Shown here in pieces: positions 54,001 to 64,000 of a stretch of 64,000 bases of DNA. The stretch is from Cladorhizidae sp. MBARI D1340-BT2 (lineage: Eukaryota > Porifera > Demospongiae > Poecilosclerida > Cladorhizidae), in contig JAQNBH010000003.1 in assembly GCA_028752905.1 (NCBI GenBank), positions 29,328,502-29,392,501 of the forward strand, given 5' to 3'. How positions within the stretch are numbered: position 1 is the stretch's first letter; the number at the start of each line of letters is the position of its first letter. The notes beneath the pieces were generated by a model. It did no database searches. It saw only the letters and a list, made by a program, of their open reading frames with translations, and had not been told where the DNA came from. Position numbers and translations under genes: made by a program.

Positions 54001-56543
54001 GGTTAGCTTCATAGATTCTCCACACTTCACTGTATAAACTTGATATATAGCTATTAAGATAGGTCTCTCCCTGTGCTCTCTGTTGATATCAAACATCCAT
54101 AATATTCTGCACACTTCACTGTAATGGACTTGATATGATTCGAATGATAGGTTTCATTATGTGTTCTCTATCTTGATATTTGACCTAATTTGGTCTATAT
54201 GTTTCTCATTTCCCCCCCAAAAATCTTGCTTTTTTGCCGTAAAGCTCATAACTTTTCTACACTTTACCCAAAAAAGAAATTATTTATATCACCGGAGAGC
54301 CCTTCTAATTATCTGTCTTTTGTACGTGCCAAAATTTTGATTACTCTAAGTATTAGCAAGTTATGGTGATTTGAAGTGGTAAGGTTTGCGATCTTTCCTG
54401 GCGTTTTCCAGTTGCCAAAGCGGTGGCCTGCCAGTGAAAAACCACTACATTTATTGATAATCTGTTGACATGTTGCAGATAAGGGCCTTCTCTATCAGTT
54501 GACAAAATCTGGGACTTTGGTCTTGTTAATTAGGGCAGTTATGAATTGTACTCTTACTTGATGCTAAACATGTTTAGCTTCGTAGATTATCCACACTTCA
54601 CTGAATAGACTTGATGTATAGCTATTAAGATAGGACTCTCTAAGTGCTCTCTCTTGATACCAAACATCCATATATTCTGCACACTTCACTGTAGTGGACT
54701 TGCAAGATAGGTATCTCTCAGTGTTCTCTATCTTGAGCTAAACATGTTAGCTTCATAGATTCTCCACACTTCACTGAATAGACTTGATATATAGCTCTAA
54801 AGGTAGGCCTCTCTCTGTTCTCTCTCTTGATACCAAACATCCGTATATTCTGCATACATAGAATCACAAGATAGGTTTCTCTATGTGTTCTCTATCTTGA
54901 TGCTAAACAGGTTAGCTTCATAGATTCTCCACACTTCACTGTATAAACTTGATATATAGCTATTAAGATAGGTCTCTCCCTGTGCTCTCTGTTGATATCA
55001 AACATCCATAATATTCTGCACACTTCACTGTAATGGACTTGATATGATTCGAATGATAGGTTTCATTATGTGTTCTCTATCTTGATATTTGCCCTAATTT
55101 GGTCTATATGTTTCTCATTTCCCCCCCAAAAATCTTGCTTTTTTGCCGTAAAGCTCATAACTTTTCTTCACTTTACCCAAAAAAGAAATTATTTATATCA
55201 CCGGAGAGCCCTTCTAATTATCTGTCTTTTGTACGTGCCAAAATTTTGATTACTCTAAGTATTAGCAAGTTATTGTGATTTGAAGTGGTAAGGTTTGCGA
55301 TCTTTCCTGGCGTTTTCCAGTTGCCAAAGCGGTGGCCTGCCAGTGAAAAACCACTACATTTATTGATAATCTGTTGACATGTTGCAGATAAGGGCCTTCT
55401 CTATCAGTTGACAAAATCTGGGACTTTGGTCTTGTTAATTAGGGCAGTTATGAATTGTACTCTTACTTGATGCTAAACATGTTTAGCTTCGTAGATTATC
55501 CACACTTCACTGAATAGACTTGATGTATAGCTATTAAGATAGGACTCTCTAAGTGCTCTCTCTTGATACCAAACATCCATATATTCTGCACACTTCACTG
55601 TAGTGGACTTGCAAGATAGGTATCTCTCAGTGTTCTCTATCTTGAGCTAAACATGTTAGCTTCATAGATTCTCCACACTTCACTGAATAGACTTGATATA
55701 TAGCTCTAAAGGTAGGCCTCTCTCTGTTCTCTCTCTTGATACCAAACATCCGTATATTCTGCATACATAGAATCACAAGATAGGTTTCTCTATGTGTTCT
55801 CTATCTTGATGCTAAACAGGTTAGCTTCATAGATTCTCCACACTTCACTGTATAAACTTGATATATAGCTATTAAGATAGGTCTCTCCCTGTGCTCTCTG
55901 TTGATATCAAACATCCATAATATTCTGCACACTTCACTGTAATGGACTTGATATGATTCGAATGATAGGTTTCATTATGTGTTCTCTATCTTGATATTTG
56001 CCCTAATTTGGTCTATATGTTTCTCATTTCCCCCCCAAAAATCTTGCTTTTTTGCCGTAAAGCTCATAACTTTTCTACACTTTACCCAAAAAAGAAATTA
56101 TTTATATCACCGGAGAGCCCTTCTAATTATCTGTCTTTTGTACGTGCCAAAATTTTGATTACTCTAAGTATTAGCAAGTTGTGGTGATTGGAAGTGGTAA
56201 GGTTTGCGATCTTTCCTGGCGTTTTCCAGTTGCCAAAGCGGTGGCCTGCCAGTGAAAAACCACTACATTTATTGATAATCTGTTGACATGTTGCAGATAA
56301 GGGCCTTCTCTATCAGTTGACAAAATCTGGGACTTTGGTCTTGTTAATTAGGGCAGTTATGAATTGTACTCTTACTTGATGCTAAACATGTTTAGCTTCG
56401 TAGATTATCCACACTTCACTGAATAGACTTGATGTATAGCTATTAAGATAGGACTCTCTAAGTGCTCTCTCTTGATACCAAACATCCATATATTCTGCAC
56501 ACTTCACTGTAGTGGACTTGCAAGATAGGTATCTCTCAGTGTT
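51090..56543 (+). repeat. Six 909-bp monomers: A', A'', undeleted D, A, A', A/B hybrid
   Basis: Starts 51090, 51999, 52908, 53817, 54726 and 55635. The 52908 copy has D marks (GAAATTTTTT, TTATGG, TTGATATG) but retains the 10-bp segment and T3C7, and has ATTCGGCAC. The 55635 copy has CCGGAGAG with TTGTGG and GATTGGAAG, mixing A and B. Confidence 0.88.
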
Positions 56544-59251
56544 CTCTATCTTGAGCTAAACATGTTAGCTTCATAGATTCTCCACACTTCACTGAATAGA
56601 CTTGATATATAGCTCTAAAGGTAGGCCTCTCTCTGTTCTCTCTCTTGATACCAAACATCCGTATATTCTGCATACATAGAATCACAAGATAGGTTTCTCT
56701 ATGTGTTCTCTATCTTGATGCTAAACAGGTTAGCTTCATAGATTCTCCACACTTCACTGTATAAACTTGATATATAGCTATTAAGATAGGTCTCTCCCTG
56801 TGCTCTCTGTTGATATCAAACATCCATAATATTCTGCACACTTCACTGTAATGGACTTGATATGATTCGAATGATAGGTTTTCTCTATCTTGATATTTGC
56901 CCTAATTTGGTCTATATGTTTCTCATTTTCCCCCCAAAAATCTTGCTTTTTTGCCGTAAAGCTCATAACTTTTCTACACTTTACCCAAAAAAGAAATTTT
57001 TATATCACCGGATAGCCCTTCTAATTATCTGTCTTTTGTACGTGCCAAAATTTTGAGTACTCTAAGTATTAGCAAGTTATGGTGATTTGAAGTGGTAAGG
57101 TTTGCGATCTTTCCTGGCGTTTTCCAGTTGCCAAAGCGGTGGCCTGCCAGTGAAAAACCACTACATTTATTGATAATCTGTTGACATGTTGCAGATAAGG
57201 GCCTTCTCTATCAGTTGACAAAATCTGGGACTTTGGTCTTGTTAATTAGGGCAGTTATGAATTGTACTCTTACTTGATGCTAAACATGTTTAGCTTCGTA
57301 GATTATCCACACTTCACTGAATAGACTTGATGTATAGCTATTAAGATAGGACTCTCTAAGTGCTCTCTCTTGATACCAAACATCCATATATTCTGCACAC
57401 TTCACTGTAGTGGACTTGCAAGATAGGTATCTCTCAGTGTTCTCTATCTTGAGCTAAACATGTTAGCTTCATAGATTCTCCACACTTCACTGAATAGACT
57501 TGATATATAGCTCTAAAGGTAGGCCTCTCTGTGTTCTCTCTCTCTTGATACCAAACATCCGTGTATTCTGCATACATAGAATCACAAGATAGGTTTCTCT
57601 ATGTGTTCTCTATCTTGATGCTAAACAGGTTAGCTTCATAGATTCTCCACACTTCACTGTATAAACTTGATATATAGCTATTAAGATAGGTCTCTCCCTG
57701 TGCTCTCTGTTGATATCAAACATCCATAATATTCTGCACACTTCACTGTAATGGACTTGATATGATTCGAATGATAGGTTTTCTCTATCTTGATATTTGC
57801 CCTAATTTGGTCTATATGTTTCTCATTTTTCCCCCAAAAATCTTGCTTTTTTGCCGTAAAGCTCATAACTTTTCTACACTTTACCCAAAAAAGAAATTTT
57901 TTATATCACCGGATAGCCCTTTTAATTATCTGTCTTTTGTACGTGCCAAAATTTTGATTACTCTAAGTATTAGCAAGTTATGGTGATTTGAAGTGGTAAG
58001 GTTTGCGATCTTTCCTGGCGTTTTCCAGTTGCCAAAGCGGTGGCCTGCCAGTGAAAAACCACTACATTTATTGATAATCTGTTGATATGTTGCAGATAAG
58101 GGCCTTCTCTATCAGTTGACAAAATCTGGGACTTTGGTCTTGTTAATTAGGGCAGTTATGAATTGTACTCTTACTTGATGCTAAACATGTTTAGCTTCGT
58201 AGATTATCCACACTTCACTGAATAGACTTGATGTATAGCTATTAAGATAGGACTCTCTAAGTGCTCTCTCTTGATACCAAACATCCATATATTCTGCACA
58301 CTTCACTGTAGTGGACTTGCAAGATAGGTATCTCTCAGTGTTCTCTATCTTGAGCTAAACATGTTAGCTTCATAGATTCTCCACACTTCACTGAATAGAC
58401 TTGATATATAGCTCTAAAGGTAGGCCTCTCTCTGTTCTCTCTCTTGATACCAAACATCCGTATATTCTGCATACATAGAATCACAAGATAGGTTTCTCTA
58501 TGTGTTCTCTATCTTGATGCTAAACAGGTTAGCTTCATAGATTCTCCACACTTCACTGTATAAACTTGATATATAGCTATTAAGATAGGTCTCTCCCTGT
58601 GCTCTCTGTTGATATCAAACATCCATAATATTCTGCACACTTCACTGTAATGGACTTGATATGATTCGAATGATAGGTTTCATTATGTGTTCTCTATCTT
58701 GATATTTGACCTAATTTGGTCTATATGTTTCTCATTTCCCCCCCAAAAATCTTGCTTTTTTGCCGTAAAGCTCATAACTTTTCTACACTTTACCCAAAAA
58801 AGAAATTATTTATATCACCGGAGAGCCCTTCTAATTATCTGTCTTTTGTACGTGCCAAAATTTTGATTACTCTAAGTATTAGCAAGTTATGGTGATTTGA
58901 AGTGGTAAGGTTTGCGATCTTTCCTGGCGTTTTCCAGTTGCCAAAGCGGTGGCCTGCCAGTGAAAAACCACTACATTTATTGATAATCTGTTGACATGTT
59001 GCAGATAAGGGCCTTCTCTATCAGTTGACAAAATCTGGGACTTTGGTCTTGTTAATTAGGGCAGTTATGAATTGTACTCTTACTTGATGCTAAACATGTT
59101 TAGCTTCGTAGATTATCCACACTTCACTGAATAGACTTGATGTATAGCTATTAAGATAGGACTCTCTAAGTGCTCTCTCTTGATACCAAACATCCATATA
59201 TTCTGCACACTTCACTGTAGTGGACTTGCAAGATAGGTATCTCTCAGTGTT
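56544..59251 (+). repeat. C (56544), D (57442, 901), A (58343)
   Basis: This repeats the C-D-A junction seen at 14909-17616, 23953-26660, 33895-36602 and 43855-46562, including GTACGTG in the C copy and CCGTGTATT in the D copy. Confidence 0.9.
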
Positions 59252-62200
59252 CTCTATCTTGAGCTAAACATGTTAGCTTCATAGATTCTCCACACTTCAC
59301 TGAATAGACTTGATATATAGCTCTAAAGGTAGGCCTCTCTCTGTTCTCTCTCTTGATACCAAACATCCGTATATTCTGCATACATAGAATCACAAGATAG
59401 GTTTCTCTATGTGTTCTCTATCTTGATGCTAAACAGGTTAGCTTCATAGATTCTCCACACTTCACTGTATAAACTTGATATATAGCTATTAAGATAGGTC
59501 TCTCCCTGTGCTCTCTGTTGATATCAAACATCCATAATATTCTGCACACTTCACTGTAATGGACTTGATATGATTCGAATGATAGGTTTCATTATGTGTT
59601 CTCTATCTTGATATTTGCCCTAATTTGGTCTATATGTTTCTCATTTCCCCCCCAAAAATCTTGCTTTTTTGCCGTAAAGCTCATAACTTTTCTTCACTTT
59701 ACCCAAAAAAGAAATTATTTATATCACCGGAGAGCCCTTCTAATTATCTGTCTTTTGTACGTGCCAAAATTTTGATTACTCTAAGTATTAGCAAGTTATT
59801 GTGATTTGAAGTGGTAAGGTTTGCGATCTTTCCTGGCGTTTTCCAGTTGCCAAAGCGGTGGCCTGCCAGTGAAAAACCACTACATTTATTGATAATCTGT
59901 TGACATGTTGCAGATAAGGGCCTTCTCTATCAGTTGACAAAATCTGGGACTTTGGTCTTGTTAATTAGGGCAGTTATGAATTGTACTCTTACTTGATGCT
60001 AAACATGTTTAGCTTCGTAGATTATCCACACTTCACTGAATAGACTTGATGTATAGCTATTAAGATAGGACTCTCTAAGTGCTCTCTCTTGATACCAAAC
60101 ATCCATATATTCTGCACACTTCACTGTAGTGGACTTGCAAGATAGGTATCTCTCAGTTCTCTATCTTGAGCTAAACATGTTAGCTTCATAGATTCTCCAC
60201 ACTTCACTGAATAGACTTGATATATAGCTCTAAAGGTAGGCCTCTCTCTGTTCTCTCTCTTGATACCAAACATCCGTATATTCTGCATACATAGAATCAC
60301 AAGATAGGTTTCTCTATGTGTTCTCTATCTTGATGCTAAACAGGTTAGCTTCATAGATTCTCCACACTTCACTGTATAAACTTGATATATAGCTATTAAG
60401 ATAGGTCTCTCCCTGTGCTCTCTGTTGATATCAAACATCCATAATATTCTGCACACTTCACTGTAATGGACTTGATATGATTCGAATGATAGGTTTCATT
60501 ATGTGTTCTCTATCTTGATATTTGCCCTAATTTGGTCTATATGTTTCTCATTTCCCCCCCAAAAATCTTGCTTTTTTGCCGTAAAGCTCATAACTTTTCT
60601 ACACTTTACCAAAAAAGAAATTATTTATATCACCGGAGAGCCCTTCTAATTATCTGTCTTTTGTACGTGCCAAAATTTTGATTACTCTAAGTATTAGCAA
60701 GTTATGGTGATTTGAAGTGGTAAGGTTTGCGATCTTTCCTGGCGTTTTCCAGTTGCCAAAGCGGTGGCCTGCCAGTGAAAAACCACTACATTTTATTGAT
60801 AGATCTGTTGACATGTTGCAGATAAGGGCCTTCTCTATCAGTTGACACAATCTGGGGACTTTGGTCTTGTTAATTAGGGCAGTTATGAATTGTACTCTTA
60901 CTTGATGCTAAACATGTTTAGCTTCGTAGATTATCCACACTTCACTGAATAGACTTGATGTATAGCTATTAAGATAGGACCTCTCTAAGTGCTCTCTCTT
61001 GATACAAACATCCATATATTCTGCACACTTCACTGTAGTGGACTTGCAAGATAGGTATCTCTCAGTGTTCTCTATCTTGAGCTAAACATGTTAGCTTCAT
61101 AGATTCTCCACACTTCACTGAATAGACTTGATATATAGCTCTAAAGGTAGGCCTCTCTCTGTTCTCTCTCTTGATACCAAACATCCGTATATTCTGCATA
61201 CATAGAATCACAAGATAGGTTTCTCTATGTGTTCTCTATCTTGATGCTAAACAGGTTAGCTTCATAGATTCTCCACACTTCACTGTATAAACTTGATATA
61301 TAGCTATTAAGATAGGTCTCTCCCTGTGCTCTCTGTTGATATCAAACATCCATAATATTCGGCACACTTCACTGTAATGGACTTGATATGATTCGAATGA
61401 TAGGTTTCATTATGTGTTCTCTATCTTGATATTTGCCCTAATTTGGTCTATATGTTTCTCATTTCCCCCCCCAAAAATCTTGCTTTTTTGCCGTAAAGCT
61501 CATAACTTTTCTACACTTTACCAAAAAAGAAAATTTTTTATATCACCGGATAGCCCTTTTAATTATCTGTCTTTTGTACGTGCCAAAAATTTGGATTACT
61601 CTAAGTATTAGCAAGTTATGGTGATTTGAAGTGGTAAGGTTTGCGATCTTTCCTGGCGTTTTCCAGTTGCCAAAGCGGTGGCCTGCCAGTGAAAAAACCA
61701 CTACATTTATTGATAATCTGTTGATATGTTGCAGATAAGGGCCTTCTCTATCAGTTGACAAAATCTGGGACTTTGGTCTTGTTAATTAGGGCAGTTATGA
61801 ATTGTACTCTTACTTGATGCTAAACATGTTTAGCTTCGTAGATTATCCACACTTCACTGAATAGACTTGATGTATAGCTATTAAGATAGGACTCTCTAAG
61901 TGCTCTCTCTTGATACCAAACATCCATATATTCTGCACACTTCACTGTAGTGGACTTGCAAGATAGGTATCTCTCAGTGTTCTCTATCTTGAGCTAAACA
62001 TGTTAGCTTCATAGATTCTCCACACTTCACTGAATAGACTTGATATATAGCTCTAAAGGTAGGCCTCTCTCTGTTTCTCTCTCTTGATACCAAACATCCG
62101 TATATTCTGCATACATAGAATCACAAGATAGGTTTCTCTATGTGTTCTCTATCTTGATGCTAAACAGGTTAGCTTCATAGATTCTCCACACTTCACTGTA

Positions 62201-63798
62201 TAAACTTGATATATAGCTATTAAGATAGGTCTCTCCCTGTGCTCTCTGTTGATATCAAACTTCATAATATTCTGCACACTTCACTGTAATGGACTTGATA
62301 TGATTCGAATGATAGGTTTCATTATGTGTTCTCTATCTTGATATTTGACCTAATTTGGTCTATATGTTTCTCATTTCCCCCCCAAAAATCTTGCTTTTTT
62401 GCCGTAAAGCTCATAACTTTTCTACACTTTACCCAAAAAAGAAATTATTTATATCACCGGAGAGCCCTTCTAATTATCTGTCTTTTGTACGTGCCAAAAT
62501 TTTGATTACTCTAAGTATTAGCAAGTTATGGTGATTTGAAGTGGTAAGGTTTGCGATCTTTCCTGGCGTTTTCCAGTTGCCAAAGCGGTGGCCTGCCAGT
62601 GAAAAACCACTACATTTATTGATAATCTGTTGACATGTTGCAGATAAGGGCCTTCTCTATCAGTTGACAAAATCTGGGACTTTGGTCTTGTTAATTAGGG
62701 CAGTTATGAAGTTGTACTCTTACTTGATGCTAAACATGTTTAGCTTCGTAGATTATCCACACTTCACTGAATAGACTTGATGTATAGCTATTAAGATAGG
62801 ACCTCTCTAAGTGCTCTCTCTTGATACAAACATCCATATATTCTGCACACTTCACTGTAGTGGACTTGCAAGATAGGTATCTCTCAGTGTTCTCTATCTT
62901 GAGCTAAACATGTTAGCTTCATAGATTCTCCACACTTCACTGAATAGACTTGATATATAGCTCTAAAGGTAGGCCTCTCTCTGTTCTCTCTCTTGATACC
63001 AAACATCCGTATATTCTGCATACATAGAATCACAAGATAGGTTTCTCTATGTGTTCTCTATCTTGATGCTAAACAGGTTAGCTCATAGATTCTCCACACT
63101 TCACTGTATAAACTTGATATATAGCTATTAAGATAGGTCTCTCCCTGTGCTCTCTGTTGATATCAAACATCCATAATATTCTGCACACTTCACTGTAATG
63201 GACTTGATATGATTCGAATGATAGGTTTCATTATGTGTTCTCTATCTTGATATTTGCCCTAATTTGGTCTATATGTTTCTCATTTCCCCCCCAAAAATCT
63301 TGCTTTTTTGCCGTAAAGCTCATAACTTTTCTTCACTTTACCCAAAAAAGAAATTATTTATATCACCGGAGAGCCCTTCTAATTATCTGTCTTTTGTACG
63401 TGCCAAAATTTTGATTACTCTAAGTATTAGCAAGTTATTGTGATTTGAAGTGGTAAGGTTTGCGATCTTTCCTGGCGTTTTCCAGTTGCCAAAGCGGTGG
63501 CCTGCCAGTGAAAAACCACTACATTTATTGATAATCTGTTGACATGTTGCAGATAAGGGCCTTCTCTATCAGTTGACAAAATCTGGGACTTTGGTCTTGT
63601 TAATTAGGGCAGATATGAATTGTACTCTTACTTGATGCTAAACATGTTTAGCTTCGTAGATTATCCACACTTCACTGATAGACTTGATGTATAGCTATTA
63701 AGATAGGACTCTCTAAGTGCTCTCTCTTGATACCAAACATCCATATATTCTGCACACTTCACTGTAGTGGACTTGCAAGATAGGTATCTCTCAGTGTT
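59252..63798 (+). repeat. A', A'', undeleted D, A, A' with many private indels
   Basis: Starts 59252 (907), 60159 (911), 61070 (912), 61982 (910) and 62892 (907). Class order matches 51090-55634, including ATTCGGCAC in the third copy. From about 60157 there are roughly twenty changes not seen earlier, mostly single-base indels such as TTACCAAAA, TCTGGGGAC, GAAAAAACC, C8, GCTCATAG and CACTGATAG. Two of them (GGACCTCTC and GATACAAAC) occur in both the 60159 and 61982 copies. Confidence 0.88.
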
Positions 63799-64000
63799 CT
63801 CTATCTTGAGCTAACATGTTAGCTTCATAGATTCTCCACACTTCACTGAATAGACTTGATATATAGCTCTAAAGGTAGGCCTCTCTCTGTTCTCTCTCTT
63901 GATACCAAACATCCGTATATTCTGCATACATAGAATCACAAGATAGGTTTCTCTATGTGTTCTCTATCTTGATGCTAAACAGGTTAGCTTCATAGATTCT
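63799..64000 (+). repeat. Partial monomer truncated by the window edge
   Basis: It covers alpha1, beta1 and the start of alpha2. It has lost one A, giving GAGCTAACATG, which makes a perfect 16-bp palindrome AGCTAACATGTTAGCT at 63809-63824. Confidence 0.92.

Larger units (their letters stand above)
1..64000 (+). repeat. Tandem satellite array, ~909 bp monomer, about 70 copies, all direct
   Basis: The anchor CTCTATCTTGAGCTAAACAT recurs at 1, 910, 1819, 2728, 3627, 4525, 5436, 6334, 7245, 8572, 9482, 10380, 11291, 12189, 13100, 13998, 14909, 15807, 16708, 17617, 18526, 19424, 20335, 21233, 22144, 23042, 23953, 24851, 25752, 26661, 27570, 28468, 29368, 30277, 31175, 32086, 32984, 33895, 34793, 35694, 36603, 37512, 38421, 39320, 40229, 41128, 42037, 42946, 43855, 44753, 45654, 46563, 47472, 48370, 49281, 50179, 51090, 51999, 52908, 53817, 54726, 55635, 56544, 57442, 58343, 59252, 60159, 61070, 61982, 62892 and (one base shorter) 63799. 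Intervals are 898-912 bp except 7245-8572 (1327 bp). No copy is inverted, no foreign sequence interrupts the array and no flank is reached at either end. Copies are nearly identical by eye. The array has no convincing coding capacity. A eukaryotic heterochromatic satellite is the natural reading; the family name and species are unknown to me. Confidence 0.97.

Noticed and set aside
60650..60850. A 66-codon minus-strand ORF unique to this copy
   Set aside because: Created by single-base indels in the error-prone tail; other copies lack it. The same applies to the ORFs at 61414-61611 and 61543-61761.
1..64000. CRISPR array
   Set aside because: The units are ~909 bp with no short repeat/variable-spacer pattern and no cas genes. 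Spacing and near-identity of the whole unit are those of a satellite.
1..64000. Ribosomal DNA intergenic spacer or other gene-containing tandem unit
   Set aside because: I see no rRNA, 5S, histone or snRNA gene sequence in the unit, and 909 bp leaves no room for one besides the parts described.

Overview
The whole 64 kb window is one uninterrupted, head-to-tail tandem satellite array. I see no protein-coding gene, RNA gene, prokaryotic feature or identifiable transposon. The repeat unit is about 909 bp and every copy lies in the same orientation. Using the recurring CTCTATCTTGAG anchor as phase zero, I count 70 monomers: 69 ordinary ones of 898-912 bp and one 1327 bp rearranged one. A 202 bp partial copy runs off the right edge. 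Length, AT-rich composition, absence of long ORFs and multi-level repeat structure point to nuclear heterochromatic satellite DNA of a eukaryote (centromeric, pericentromeric or other constitutive heterochromatin). I do not recognise the family and cannot name the species. || Monomer architecture (reference copy 910-1818): three alpha-beta pairs of 164, 185 and 175 bp, made of six related 70-96 bp subunits, plus an unrelated insert of about 385 bp (1259-1643) between pair 2 and pair 3. The insert is flanked by an imperfect 12-bp direct repeat with a perfect CTTGAT core. Most sequence variation among copies falls in a window of about 220 bp spanning the end of beta2 and the first half of the insert. 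The rest is close to invariant. || Monomers fall into recurring classes. A: 909 bp, TTGACC, CCGGAGAG. A': A-like with TTGCCC, TTCTTCAC and TTATTGTG. A2: A-like with CCGGATAG and TTGTGG. A'': A-like with TTGCCC. B: 909/911 bp, CCCTTTTAAT with TTGTGG. C: 898 bp, 10-bp deletion, GAGTAC. D: 899/901 bp, 10-bp deletion, TTTTTCCCCC, usually TTGATATG. Tallies: A 11, A' 6, A2 2, A'' 2, B 18, C 19, D 8, undeleted D-like 2, A/B hybrid 1, rearranged 1. || Layout: 1-4524 mixed A/B/A2/D/C; 4525-7244 B-C-B; 7245-8571 rearranged; 8572-15806 four B-C dimers (about 1809 bp period); 15807-18525 D-A-B trimer; 18526-24850 C-B dimers; 24851-27569 D-A-B trimer; 27570-34792 C/B with a chimeric copy; 34793-44752 A/A'/D-rich; 44753-50178 D-A-B then C-B-C; 50179-56543 A-rich; 56544-59251 C-D-A; 59252-64000 a degraded-looking second copy of 51090-55634. 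The structure is a mosaic higher-order repeat shaped by unequal exchange and conversion. The last 4 kb carry many private single-base indels, suggesting unpolished sequence or a less homogenised edge.
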